Origin: Isoetes taiwanensis | Taxonomy: Eukaryota; Streptophyta; Lycopodiopsida; Isoetales; Isoetaceae | Direction: 5' to 3' | Length of the DNA: 64,000 bases | Assembly: GCA_021234155.1 (NCBI GenBank) | Contig: JAJEKV010000024.1 | Coordinates: forward strand, 19,194,189 to 19,258,188 | Shown here: one piece after another, positions 1 to 11,800 of the stretch | Layout of the letters: each line of letters starts with the position of its first letter | Numbering within the stretch: the first letter of the stretch is position 1 | Translations under genes and position numbers: made by a program | Notes under the pieces: generated by a model | Seen by the model: only the letters and a program-made list of their open reading frames with translations | Databases searched by the model: none | What the model was told of the DNA's origin: nothing

Positions 1-346
1 TAAGAGAACAATTGAATTTGGTCGATACGGAGGTTAAATGGACCAAAGCCCAAATAGAGACATTACAGGATGAGGTCAATTTCTCCACCATGTGTTTTAG
101 GAATAAAGAAAAAATTAGCTATTAATCCTTTGCTTTGCCATGTACAGGTACGCCAGCTAAACAGAATGGCAAGAAGAAGATCTAGGTGGTACCCCTTTGC
201 TCCTTGTATGTCAATACAAACGGATTCAGGGCATGAGACAAAACTTCTCCATCGAATCGAAGCATTGGAATTCCAAGTTTCAATACTGGACTTCTCAGTT
301 ATCCTTTTTAGAGATTTCAACTGCCATGGAAACAATTTGTTATTAA

Positions 347-626
347 CTTTTCAGTCAAAGAAACAGAATAGTAAATAGAAAAAAATAAAATAAAATACTA
401 ACCAGATTGTAAAAATGTAACACCGGACTCTCAACGTTTTCTGAACTTGAAGCCTTCTCCTTGAGAGACATCTGATATTCAAACCACTTTTCAGTCAAAG
501 AAACAGAATAGTAAATAGAAAATAAAAAAAAATACTAACCACATTGAAAAAATGTTCCATCGGATTCTCAACGATTTCTGAACTTGAAGCCTTCTCCCTG
601 AAAGACATCTGATATTCAAACCAACA
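347..626. repeat. Tandem duplication, about 140-bp unit
   Basis: Units 347-486 and 487-626 are near-identical copies beginning CTTTTCAGTCAAAG. Each contains, on the minus strand, a possible small exon (MSLKEKASSSE in one, MSFREKASSSE in the other) followed by a GTTAGT donor, so an exon may have been duplicated. The copies have diverged by several substitutions and a poly-A length difference. Confidence 0.8.
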
Positions 627-1077
627 AACTATACACAATCATAAATTAACCATGAACTTAAACCAATTAAAAACCTCTATACCACATTTTTTGCGGCGGC
701 GGGTTGGTTTTCAAGGTTGTCCATTTTAAAAAGGATATGATATAACTCTGCCTTATTCATATTGGCCTGCACAATACTGCACAATAGATATATAAAAGGT
801 GGTTAGCTTGTGTGCGGGTCATTTATTGTGATGTAGGAAATAATCGTTCTAATTTTCCACTATAGAAGAAGATATCCAATGTGCTTGAGAAAGAAAAATG
901 CTATTATGCTTTGATGGCTGAAGTTTTGGTAGCAACAGACCAGAGTTGGGAAGCATATCAAATGGACATCAAAACCTAATCCTTGAATAGCAATCAGAAG
1001 GAGTAAAAGCTCCAGGTAAATGTGATCACCTTGGTAAATTATAGAAATCACATGAACAAGCAAATGAATTTTCTTAC
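627..1077. other. Spacer of the inverted repeat, no gene recognised
   Basis: AT-rich sequence forming the loop of the inverted repeat. A weak open stretch on the minus strand near 860-1015 could be a further exon of the coiled-coil gene, but nothing supports it beyond being open. Confidence 0.4.
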
Positions 1078-1447
1078 ATGTTGAGCCAGTATTGAAACTT
1101 GGAATTCCAATGCTTCGATTCGATGGAGAAGTTCTGTCTCATGCCCTGAATCCGTTTGTATTGATATACAAGGAGCAAAGGGGTACCACCTAGATCTTCT
1201 TCTTGCCATTCTGTTTAGCTGGCGTACCTGTAAATGGCAAAGCAAAGGATTAATAGCTAATTTTTTCTTTATTCCTAAAACACATGGTGGAGAAATTGAC
1301 CTCATCCTGTAATGTCTCTATTTGGGCTTTGGTCCATTTAACCTCCGTATCGACCAAATTCAATTGTTCTCTTATTAGGTCTACCTTCTGGTTCAATGCC
1401 TCCATGTTGATATTCAATGCCTCCATGTCGCTGCAGAAAGGTTGCAA
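1078..1447 (-). CDS. Two exons of an unrecognised coiled-coil protein
   Basis: On the minus strand an open segment (1447 to 1301) contains heptad-like text (MEALNQKVDLIREQLN) and ends at a possible donor GAG|GTCAAT. A second exon (1227 to 1078) is bounded by TTTACAG| and |GTAAGA; it contains the basic stretch RMARRRSRW and a second helical part (LLHRIEALEFQVSIL). Together they suggest a coiled coil interrupted by an Arg-rich patch. The second exon is repeated in inverted orientation at 1-289. No enzyme motif is visible and I do not recognise the family. The splice sites are my reading, and the 5' and 3' ends of the gene are not identified. Confidence 0.4.
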
Positions 1448-1748
1448 AAGGAATTAAAAAACAGTAAAGATACTAAGCCATTGGTTATGTAATTGATGCG
1501 CTTCTACAAATGGCAATGTGACAGGGGGGCCACAGGGGGGCGGATAATATACTCTAGCCTAAAGGATAAACATAAGCAGTCCTTTCAAAGAGAAAATAAG
1601 TCTGACGTCACTTCGTACTCTGAACCAGTGGCCAAGAAGACAAAAGCTTCATGACTTCATAGTTTAGTTTTTCTTTTTTTCATTTTTATGTAACATCTCT
1701 AGAAGGCTGCAAATGCGCCCCTAGGTGCACATGATTGCTGTACAAAAT

Positions 1749-1856
1749 GGTCTCATAGACCCAAGAGGTCTTTTGTAGACATTAGTATAATCTTTCTTTC
1801 TTTCTTATAATCTTTCTTTCTTTCTTATAATCTTTCTTTCTTTCTTTCTTTCATCT
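1749..1856 (+). mobile_element. 3' terminus of a 5'-truncated LINE, with CTTT tail
   Basis: The segment has the same terminal signature as two better-preserved LINE relics at 9187-9245 and 11233-11341: a GGTCTCATAGACCC motif, a small stem-loop (AGACCC/GGTCT), GTAGAC, then a TAATCTTTCTTTC-rich tail. Here the tail unit is itself tandemly repeated about three times. No coding sequence of the element is recognisable upstream, so only the 3' end is claimed. Confidence 0.6.
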
Positions 1857-2170
1857 CCCAATGCATTTAAAACCAGGACACCAATATCCAGTTAATTGAG
1901 ATGTCTGCAGGAAGTTCACGCTGTATGTCTTCTTCTCAATAACATTGGACCAGAATATCTTTGTTCAACTCTACCCCTCGGCGAATGCCCGTAATACCAT
2001 GCTCGAGCCCGGACTTCACGCTTGCGAGGTCAAATGTAATTCGGTTTGGACGAGAAAGGTCCTTCTCTTGGGGTAATATACATACATTCTTTATAGAATG
2101 ACCTCATAGAAGAAAATCGCCACTCGAGGCTATTTTCTAGGTTGTATTGTGTAAATGTTAGCCTGGCGAC

Positions 2171-2312
2171 ATGCGAGAATGCAAGGAAATGCTCCATCTC
2201 GGCGTCGGTTGGATCATGATCGCTACTTATTTCAGCCCTCCATGCGAGAATGCAAGGAAATGCTCCATCTCGGCGTCGGTTGGATCATGATCGCTACTTA
2301 TTTCAGCCCTCG
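2171..2312. repeat. Tandem duplication, 71-bp unit
   Basis: Two essentially identical copies (2171-2241 and 2242-2312) beginning ATGCGAGAATGCAAGG. They are recent or recently homogenised and have no recognised function. They lie directly upstream of a Copia gag-like fragment. Confidence 0.9.
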
Positions 2313-2339
2313 GGCTGCTTCAACAACATACTTTTTATT

Positions 2340-2556
2340 CCAAATCGGACTTCCAATGGATGATTCCATGCAAAAGCACATTTTTGGACTATCAAGACCT
2401 AGTGAAGCTTGGAGCAAGTTTCAATTTGCTTTATGTGACACTAAATTGTACAAGGAAGAATTCTTGAGAGATCAATTAAGTACACGGATGTTGAAGGAAC
2501 ATAAAATTGAGCTTTGTTATGTACAAGAAAAGCAAGTATCTAGATTGATAGAATGA
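2340..2556 (+). pseudogene. Copia gag fragment (UBN2-type)
   Basis: The plus-strand frame contains LPMDDSMQKHIFGL and PSEAWSKFQ, closely paralleling the gag of the complete Copia-B element on the minus strand at 7.8-8.2 kb ([21 protein letters not shown]). This is the conserved middle of the plant Copia gag domain. There is no zinc knuckle, protease or LTR nearby, so it is an isolated remnant. It may have been read together with the upstream 71-bp repeats, which share its open frame. Confidence 0.65.
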
Positions 2557-2877
2557 AGCGAGAGGAGTGAGTGGTCTCACATGCCCAATGATATGGTAAG
2601 GCACAAATAGGTCTTCTAAGCCAAGCCACAACACTTGGCTTGCAAGCACAAGCCCCAAGCCCGGTGCTCAACGCAAGGGGTTCGAAAAAAGCGATTGATT
2701 GCATCAATCAAGCAATAAGAGCACAATCAGTCTTTGTCCGGACCTTAGGCGGGTTAACATCAATGGCAACTTATAACTCAAAATGAAACAAACTTAGGAT
2801 ACATAGCATGATAGAGGACATATTTATACTAAAGCTTATTCAAGGTATTAGAGAAACAAAAAGATAAAAGCCCTTGC

Positions 2878-5800
2878 CTGGTATAAACATGTACATTTGG
2901 ATCTATATTATGCGCCCGCATACTCTCAAATGTTGATCTTGCATTGTGTTTATCCCCACGCCTAGCATAGTACCTCACAAGCAGTGCAAATTCGCGCCTC
3001 TTAGGCTGCAATAATAGACACCTCAACTTAAAATTACATAGAATCAATTCCATCCACAATAGCAGTCAGCTCTAGTCATGAATGGACTAGTTGATTCCAC
3101 CAATCGTGCTCTAGTCCTCAATAAATCCGACCATGTTGGTGCATATTACTTCTATAAAGACAAAGGTAGCACATGATATGTATGAACAATTTTTTTAATT
3201 AAAATTCTCTTCTCTAAGTTAGGCTTATGGGTAAATCCCGTCAAAGATCTGCCTGCTAAAAAGAAATTCTATAAGGATAACTTCCTAAATATATCAGCAG
3301 ATGGTTTCATCGTAAGACCTGGTTATTTGGATATTGATTTGCCGAATAAAGTGAGATACTCTATGGGGCAGTTTAGAGTGTCATCTCACCAGTTGAAGAT
3401 TGAGGTTGGTAGGGCGAAAAATATTAGTCGTGAACATCGGAAGTGCCCAATGTGCGATTTAAACATGGTTGAGTCAGAAGAACATTTATTTTTACTTGCC
3501 CAACCTACTACATTATTAGAGGCAGATATCATTGTCTTTTTAGAGACCCCACATCTGTTGAGTGGAGAAGATGATCTGAACTGCAAAACAGAATGGAGAG
3601 AAGAGGAGACGCACCAAGTAACAAAGGAGGAGCAAGAAGCTTATGTATTACACTAACTCATGAGATGTACATATATATATGTGCCACGTCCTCATGTTGG
3701 GTGGCAAATAGGGAAAAAAGGTAAAGAATGGGGGACCCATGGGCTAATATAAAATGTCCCATGGGGTACAACGTTAAGTTACAACGTTAAGTTACAATGA
3801 CTTAACATGTTCAATATATCACATTATACTAATCTAACACTCCCCCTTAATGTGATATTTCAGACTCCTCCTTCCTCACGCCAAGAGCCAACCTGAAATC
3901 TTCAAACTTGGCTTTTCGTAATGGCTTTGTGAAAAATACGCAATTTGATCTTCGATCTGCGGTATTGGATGTCAATTTCTCCACTCTCAACCTTTTCTCG
4001 TACAAAATGGTAGGTCGTCTCAATATGCTTAGTTACGCCATGAAAAAGGATTGTTTGCAATGCATTATCTTTGCTCATATTATCGGTGAAAATGCAAGTG
4101 GGTCTCTTTGTCATTGATCCCAATTTCTTCCATGAACTTTTGAATCCAAACGGATTCACATGCCGCAATGCTACAACCTTTATATTCGCTTCAGCGGTGC
4201 TAATTGCAACGAGTGCTTTGTCTCTTACTTTTCCAAGTTCTGACACCATTTCCAATTGAGAATGCATAACCACTTGTGGATCTTCTCGTGTCCACACAAC
4301 CAGCCATATCCGAGTCCGTGTATCCAACTACATCAAAGTGACTATTTGATTCATACAAGATACCAAAATCATGTGTTCCCTTGATGTATCTCAGCAACCT
4401 CTTAGAAGCAATCCAATGTGTTTGAGTAGGATTAGCCAAAAATCTACTCAATACTCCTACATAAATGATATATCAGTGCTGGTCACAAAGTGAGATAGTT
4501 CAAGCTTCCTACTAATGCCCCTGTAGAGTGTTGCATCAAATGATTTTGCACCTTTCTCATGAGCTGAAAGTTTAATGCCAACCTCCATTGGCGTAGAAGC
4601 TGGTTTAGCGATCTCCATGTGGAATTTCCTTAGTAAATCTGCTGCATACTTTTTTCGACGGATAAAAATTCCATTGGCAGCCTTACGCACTTCAATGCCC
4701 AAGAAGTAGTGTAACTCTCCAAGATTTGTCATGTCAAAGAACTCTCCAAACTGTTCTATCTCATGTTGAATCAACTTGAGAGAACTGCCCGTGACAATGA
4801 GATCATCTACATATACTACGATCAAAGTAATGTCATCACCATCATGCTTAATATAGAGGCTAGAATCTGCCTTTGCTCCTTACAAAGTTTTTGCTCAATA
4901 AGTAACTATCAAGTTTGGAATACCAAGCTCTAGATGATTGTTTCAGCCCATATAATGCTTTATTTAGTTTGCAAACAAGATCGTTACCTTCGTGCTTGTA
5001 TCCGGGTGGTTGCTCCAAATAGACCAACTCCTTGAGCTCTCCGTTCAAGAACGCGCTTTTCACATCAAGTTGATACAACTTCCATCCAAATTGAGCTGCA
5101 AGCGATATGGATAACCTCTTTGTTTCCATTTTGGCTCTAAGGAGCATAGGTGTCTAAGTAATCTTCCCCTTCTCTTTGAGCAAAACCTTTTTGCCACCAG
5201 CAGCCGGCTTTGTGCCTTTGAACAGTCCCATCGCATTATACTTTAGCTTATAGACCCATTTGCATCCAATGACATTTCTATCCTTTGGTCTTGGTACCAA
5301 TTCCCATGTATTGTTGACTAGTATGGATTTGTACTCCTCATCCATTGCGTCCTTCCATTCCTTAGAATGTCCTTCCATTCCTTAGAATGTCTGGCATCTT
5401 CAAATGAAATGAGTTCATGAATATTGGCAAAATTGCATTGATGAGCTGCTACACTTGCTTCGGACTCAATATTGCCTTGGCTTCTTGTAAATGGTCTTTT
5501 TGCCCAAGGTGCCACATGAGTAGTTGGGGCTGATTTTGCATTCAGGTGAGTTGCATCGGACTTTTGCCGTTGGCTTTTCACCAATATCTTCTTTTGCCAC
5601 TTCTTTACCAGCTCTTCTTTCATAGGTAAGCACTTTATCGGGCCAAACTCTTGGTTGACATTGAGGCGTAACATGCCTGTTTTGATCTAATCCTTCATCT
5701 TGTTGCCATTTAAGTGGAAATTCAAATATTTCCTCCTCTTGCTCTTGCTGATCGGTGTGATGATATTGGACTGCGGCGTTCTCATCAAATGTGGCGCCGC

Positions 5801-8800
5801 GAGACAATGATTTTACGCTTAGCGGGGATCCCATAATCTGTAAGCCTTGGCCCTCAAACTATAGCCAAGCATGGTACAAACTTTTGCTTTGTCATCGAAT
5901 TTCTTCCTGCCATCCTCCTTAAAGACATGCGCTTAAGCTTTACATCCAAATACACACAAATGATTCACACCTGGCTTTCTTTTGTAATAAACCTCATGTG
6001 GAGTCTTCCCATCTAAAATTCTTGTCCCCGCTCTATTCAGCAAATACACTGCGGTGAGTCTTTGCTTCAGCCCAAAAACGATGCGGCATCTTCCATTGAG
6101 CCATTAGGCAATTTGCCATTTCGCAAATTGTCCTATTGCGCCTTTCTACTACTCCGTTTTGTTGTGGAGAGCGAGGCGTTGTCAATTGCCTTTTGATCCC
6201 ATTGTCTTCACAAAATTGTTCAAACTTTGTGGACAAAAATTCTCCTCCATTATCGGTCCTTAGCGTGAGTATTTTACGCCTTTTTTGATTCCACTTCTTC
6301 CTTGAAGGCTTTGAAATGATAAAAGGCCTCTCGATTTTGTTTTTGAGAAAATAAACCCACATTCTTCTTGAGTAATCATCCACTAACAAGAAGAAGTATA
6401 AGGATCCACCAATGGATTTTGTTGGCATAAAGCCGCAAAGGTCAGCATGCACTAATTCCAATGGTTTTTGCGCTCTATATTCAGATTCTTGAGGAAATGG
6501 AACCCTATCTTTGTTTTCCAAGAACACAAGGCTCACAAATCTGTTTTTCATCATGTATTTGAGGTAAACCATGCATTTTTTTCTTCTTTGGGACAGCGTC
6601 GCAAACTTCCATAAGCGATATGGCCATATCTTTTTTGTGCCAAATCTACGATTGGCTGCTGCTACACTGCTACTATATTGGCCTGATTTTGGGCGGGGAC
6701 AATCTCCATTTTATATAGATTGCCTTCTCTTCTTGCACGAGCAATCACCTTCATCTTTCTTATCATCTTCATGAATTCTTCACTTGGCTGAAAAATTATT
6801 GCTTCGTCTTCATCAAAGAAAACCTTGAAACCCTTACGAGTAATGCAAACAGCGTAAAGCGATTCCTCTTCAAATCCGGTACAAGTTTGACATTTTGAAA
6901 TGTCACAATGGCATCTCCTTCTCCTTTCACCCTTACATTTCCATTCCCTTCTATTGCTAGCGAGGAATCATCTCCCAAAAGGATTTTGTCTCCATCATAC
7001 TTTGTGAATTTTGAGAAAAGGGATTCATCACTGTTACATGAGTCGAGCAGCCACTATCCAAACAAGCAACGCACCTATCAGACTTGTATCTTACATGATC
7101 GACTTCATCTACGAACATTGCAAAATCTTGTGCAGCCGTAGGGGTTTTCTCCTTTGAGCTTGATGTCGACCCTTCTTCAAGGTAATGCGACTCCTTTTCA
7201 AGTTTCATTTTCAATATACTCTTCTTTAGAGGGCAATCATTTACCATATGGCCAATTTCATCACAACAATAGCATTTGATATTTTTGTTGGAGTATGAAC
7301 TCCAACGTTCGCCTCTCCCTCTATTCGTACGGCCTCTTTCATGGCCTCTTCCTCGTTGAGGTTCTCCTCGTTCTCCTCGTTGAGGCTGATAAGATTGAGA
7401 ATCGGTCTTGGCGGTACCTTCTTCTTGGTGTTGGAAATTTCTCCGATTTCCTCGACCCCTACTCCCCTACTTCTTGATTTATGCGAAATTTCTTCTTGAT
7501 TGGCTGAAATTAACCTGCTCCGTTTGTTCCAAGATTTGTGATCTCAAAACTTTTCTGCTTTGTAAGGCTGCTGCAAGCTCTTGAAGCTAGGCTCACTCTC
7601 CCGTGCTTGAAAAGCATCAAGGAAGTGCTCATATTCAGGTGCTCCTTGATATATAGCATTTAGGAGCTCGGCCTCTTCGACTTCAACTCCAATAGAAGCC
7701 AATTGTGCAGTGATCTCTGTGATCTTCGCAATGAAGTCACTCACATCTTTACATTCTCTTAGCTTTAGACTATTAAGCTGATTTCTTGCTGTTTTGCTTC
7801 CTTGTATGATTCTTGGTCTCATAGATTTGCTGAAATCTGCGCCAAGCTTCACTAGCACTTTTCACTCCAAGTATGTGCCTTTGCATGGAATCATCCACTG
7901 CAAGTTTGATGAGCAGCAGGGCCTTTTTGTTCAACTCCTCCCATTTGTCATCTTCATTTTGGTCTTCACCAGCTACTACATCCCAAACTCCAGCAAGATC
8001 AAGTGCCAAAGTCATCTTCTCCTTCCAAATAGAGTAGTTCTTACCTTTAAGCAAGAACTTTTCATTCATGAACACCTTTTCCAGGCTGTCCATTATAAAA
8101 AAACACAAGCCTCTTCTAATCAAAGCCACAAATCTGCAAACCCCTACTCTATCTTCAACATGCAAGGCAATATGCAAGCTGCTGCAAGAAATCTTTCAGA
8201 TTTTACACTCAAGGGCTGCTTTTAGCTTGGTTACCGCTGCACGCAACTCTCCATAACAGAAGAATGATTAAGGATGCTTCTCTCTAGGCTCAAACATAAG
8301 TTAGGGTTAAAATCTGCTCTGTTTTTCACAAGGCAGAAAAACCTTCTCAAAGTACTTCCTCTCCTACACAGAATGAAGCTCCCAAGGATGGAACACCGCT
8401 CTGATACCAAATGTTGAGTGGAGAAGATGATCTGAACTGCAAAACACAATGGAGAGAAGAGGAGACGCACCAAGTAACAAAGGAGGAGCAAGAAGCTTAT
8501 GTATTACACTAACTCATGAGATGTACATATATATATGTGCCACGTCCTCATGTTGGGTGGCAAATAGGGAAAAAAGGTAAAGAATGGGGGACCCATGGGC
8601 TAATATAAAATGTCCCATGGGGGTACAACGTTAAGTTACAACGTTAAGTTACAATGACTTAACATGTTCAATATATCACATTATACTAATCTAACAACAT
8701 CTCTACGACAGCTGGTAGAATATTACGATCAGAAATGTGTATCTCACTTTGTATATGAACTATCTCTAGAAATGAGAATCTCAAAGAAAAGAATCCAATG

Positions 8801-11800
8801 GGCCTGAAGCAAACAGAAATAACTAATTTCTTTTCATCTGAGTCAATCGATGATAAGATGATAGTGGAGTCAGCACAGAAGAAGAAGTATCCTGACCCTA
8901 AAGGGGTGACTTTGGCACTGTTTAAGAAGATAAAACGATCAGCAGCTATGAAACATAAGAGGTCTTTCCAGAAGAGGCCGAGCATCAAGCATCAAAGCAA
9001 GCCAAGAAGGGGTATTATGAATTACTTTGCAGCAGTCACAGGAACGAATGGGCTATCTCCATCAAACCCTATCTGAGCAGATTCTTAGATTTTCACTATA
9101 AGTTTTGTTAACTTGATATTTTTGTTTCCATACTTTAGATAACAGGAGGGCTTTCCTCCTGGAGGTCTTGAATTCTGTTTGTGTTATGGTCTCATAGACC
9201 CTTCGGGTCTTACGTAGACGTTAATAAATCTTTCTCTCTTTCTTCCATGTCCAATGTAGACATTTTGTGTGGAAAACCAAACAGAAGTAGAGTGGCTTAA
9301 TTTTACATCAAAAGAATGCCTCTGAAAGCATATCAATTCTGAAGTCCATTTGAGGAAGGCAATCTCAAGGCTACTGTTGAAGATAGTGATTGGCATCCAA
9401 CGGGGATGCTGATCTGGCAGAATGATCTGGGTGAAACGCCATCAAACACAATGATTCATTCTGTAACTGTTCATTCCATATTTATGTATAGGGTTTTCCC
9501 CATCCGATGGGGGTTTTTTCCATCCTCGATATATCATATTTGTATAAGTGTGGAGCTGACAGCTGGCTGTAATGCCACGTCACGTAGGCAAAAAATCCAT
9601 CCAAATCTGGAAATCTTTGAGGGGGGGATCTTGTCTTTGCTGGATTAGCTGTTTATATGCTTTTTGAGCTGTTCTTTTCATCGTTTAAAGCTTATGAGCT
9701 CAAACTTTTTACAAAAGACTACTAAAAACAGTGATGCATCCTCCTCTGATGTACCCAACATTACCCAGCAATATAATATTTGAGCTCATTGCAAAGGGAG
9801 CAGAGAATGACCCCACATTTGTCTCTTGGTCTATATATTTTGGTTAATGCAAGAGAGGCAACAACTTGCTGCACAAAAGTTTTGGGAGTAAAACCTGATC
9901 CTGACCCAAATGAAGCATGCCAAGTCATCCTTTTCAACATTGCTACAACCAAAACCTGTAAAATGTTAGGTTGAAGTGCTGAAAAAAACTTTTTTAATAC
10001 TATGGAGCTGGACAAATGGGCTTTGAGCCTTGGGCAATCTTACCCATCAGAAGTAAAAGATTTATATAGCGAGAGGGGCTGGCTGGATGTCTGCATAGTC
10101 CCTGCTCCATTTACCAGATGGAGTATGTTTGCACTCATGTTCTTTCCACGGAATAAAATGAAGATCTTGTTAAAATGTAGGAGATTTGATTACCGAATAA
10201 AATGAAAATCTAGATTTTGTTACAGATAAGAGGCAGTTGAAACCCAGTACAACTATTGACGAAAAATGTACGTGGTTTGGCAACAGCAAATGTAGGTAAT
10301 TGCCAAGTGATAGTGATACTAAAAAATGGCAGCAACTTGGATGGAATATGTCACCCTTTTTCCACAAACTGGGATTCTCAATATAACACCTCCCACCATT
10401 TAAGCAAAGTCGCACAGCTACCACACTATAGCTCAATGCCCAACAATCGTCTGAGGTGTCATGAGGTAAAGTTGGAATAATTGTTATAATTTAGAATATA
10501 TGTATGTGGCCGACAATTGGACCTCTTCGGAAGATCTAACCACCAAAAGACAATTCTACAAGGATAATTGTTTTAGAATATCTAGAGATGGTTTTCTTCG
10601 ATGTCCTGGGTACTTAGATGCCTACTTGTCACATAAACTTAGAATGTACTAGGGCAGTTTCGTGTCTAGTCTCACCAGTAAGAGATTGAAGCTGGGCGGG
10701 CTGAGGGTAGGGCATGTGAATAAAGAGTCTGTCAAATTAGGAGAAGTGGAATCAGAAGAACACTTTATGTTTCTGTGCCCCAGCATACCATGAGATAAGA
10801 GGAAGGTACCACTGTCTTTTCAGGGAACCAACCACTTTGAGACAGCTCACGAACTTTTCAGGCCAGAAATGCCTTGCTTTGTATACATATGAACTCATCA
10901 AGCTCAGAAGAAATGTGCTCAAACAAAAAGAAATGGATCGAATTAAAGCAAACAGTAATAGGAAAAGGAAGTCAGAAGGGTTCACTTTCACTGAAACAAT
11001 CAGAATAAGAAAAGGGCCAAAAAGGTTAAGAAAGGACAGTCCCGAAGGAAAAAAAGGGACACTAGGCATGTACAAAGCCATCACAGGCTTTTTTTCAGGC
11101 TGGGTGCATTTAAATTTGTAGGTTACAAAATCATAGATAAGCCTTATTTGCTAAGTCTTAGACGTTCCTTTTTGCTAGATTTAACTAGCACTTTCAACTA
11201 AGAGAATGCTCCAAGATGTTGCAGACTTGCTGTATTTATTTGGTTTCATAGACCACATGGGTCTCCTATTATTTGGTCTTATAGATCCTATGGGTCTCCC
11301 ATCGTAGATGTTAACAAACTCTTTCTTTCTTTCTTTCTTATTAAACTATCAATACTAAAACTAGCTCCATACCTTTTCAATCTTATGGAAAGCTTGCAAA
11401 ACCATTTGGAGATTGTTAGGATGGTTATCCAAGACTCGTTGGAACTCCACTGCAGCAGTTTCTCTTTCTTCATGCCAGACTGACCTTGATTCTCGCTGTA
11501 CACCATCAGCAATCCACTTTTCTCTTGCTGTTTTCTTACTCCTGAGCCAGCGTCCATCATCTAAAGAGATTGTCAATGGATATCCTTGGAAAACAGCACC
11601 ATCAAACTCAGCTGCCTTCAATGCAGATGCTTCTCGATCCAAACCTCCAAAAAAAACAAAGCAATAGCCTTTATTCCTTACAGGATTATGATCGCTCCTG
11701 ATAAGAATCGTGTTTACAACTGGTCCAAACTGTCTGAAGTAGTACATGATATCCGATTTTTTGGCACCATATGGTAGGTTTCCAACAAATATTTTCCCTA

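Larger units (their letters stand above)
1..1374. repeat. Large inverted repeat, 289-bp arms
   Basis: Positions 1-289 are the reverse complement of 1086-1374 with only about three mismatches and no indel, around a spacer of about 0.8 kb. The left arm starts at the window edge and may extend further left. Both arms contain the same coding exon on opposite strands. Read-through transcription of either strand would give a long hairpin RNA. A local inverted duplication is the simplest origin; an assembly foldback artefact cannot be excluded. Confidence 0.9.
3556..8696 (-). mobile_element. Complete Copia LTR retrotransposon (Copia-B)
   Basis: 5141 bp with two 284-285-bp LTRs (3556-3839 and 8412-8696), each TGTTGAG...TAACA, differing at about two positions. 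It is flanked by the 5-bp duplication ACATC (3551-3555 and 8697-8701). On the minus strand the 5' LTR is followed by a primer-binding site TGGTATCAGAGC (8409 to 8398), complementary to initiator Met tRNA, and a purine tract (AAGGGGGAG) precedes the 3' LTR. Domain order gag, protease, integrase, RT, RNase H is Copia. The near-identical LTRs imply a young insertion. It sits inside LINE copy 1, inside the PPR4 intron, and is co-oriented with PPR4. Confidence 0.97.
3200..9245 (+). mobile_element. Degenerate 5'-truncated LINE (copy 1), split by Copia-B
   Basis: The halves 3200-3555 and 8697-9245 flank Copia-B and its TSD. The left half encodes [29 protein letters not shown] and VESEEHLF, the His/Cys-rich C-terminal end typical of plant LINE ORF2. 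The right half continues with a basic tail including KQTEITNFF and RRGIMNYF. It ends in the 3' signature GGTCTCATAGACCC-TTC-GGGTCT, GTAGACGTTAATAAATC and a short CTTT-rich tail. A paralogous copy lies at 10495-11341. Reverse transcriptase and endonuclease are absent, so it is a 5'-truncated insertion in the PPR4 intron, antisense to that gene. Confidence 0.7.

Noticed and set aside
9761-10015. Minus-strand 84-codon frame in the PPR4 intron
   Set aside because: No recognisable domain, no splice sites, no second copy in the window; kept only as unassigned intron sequence.
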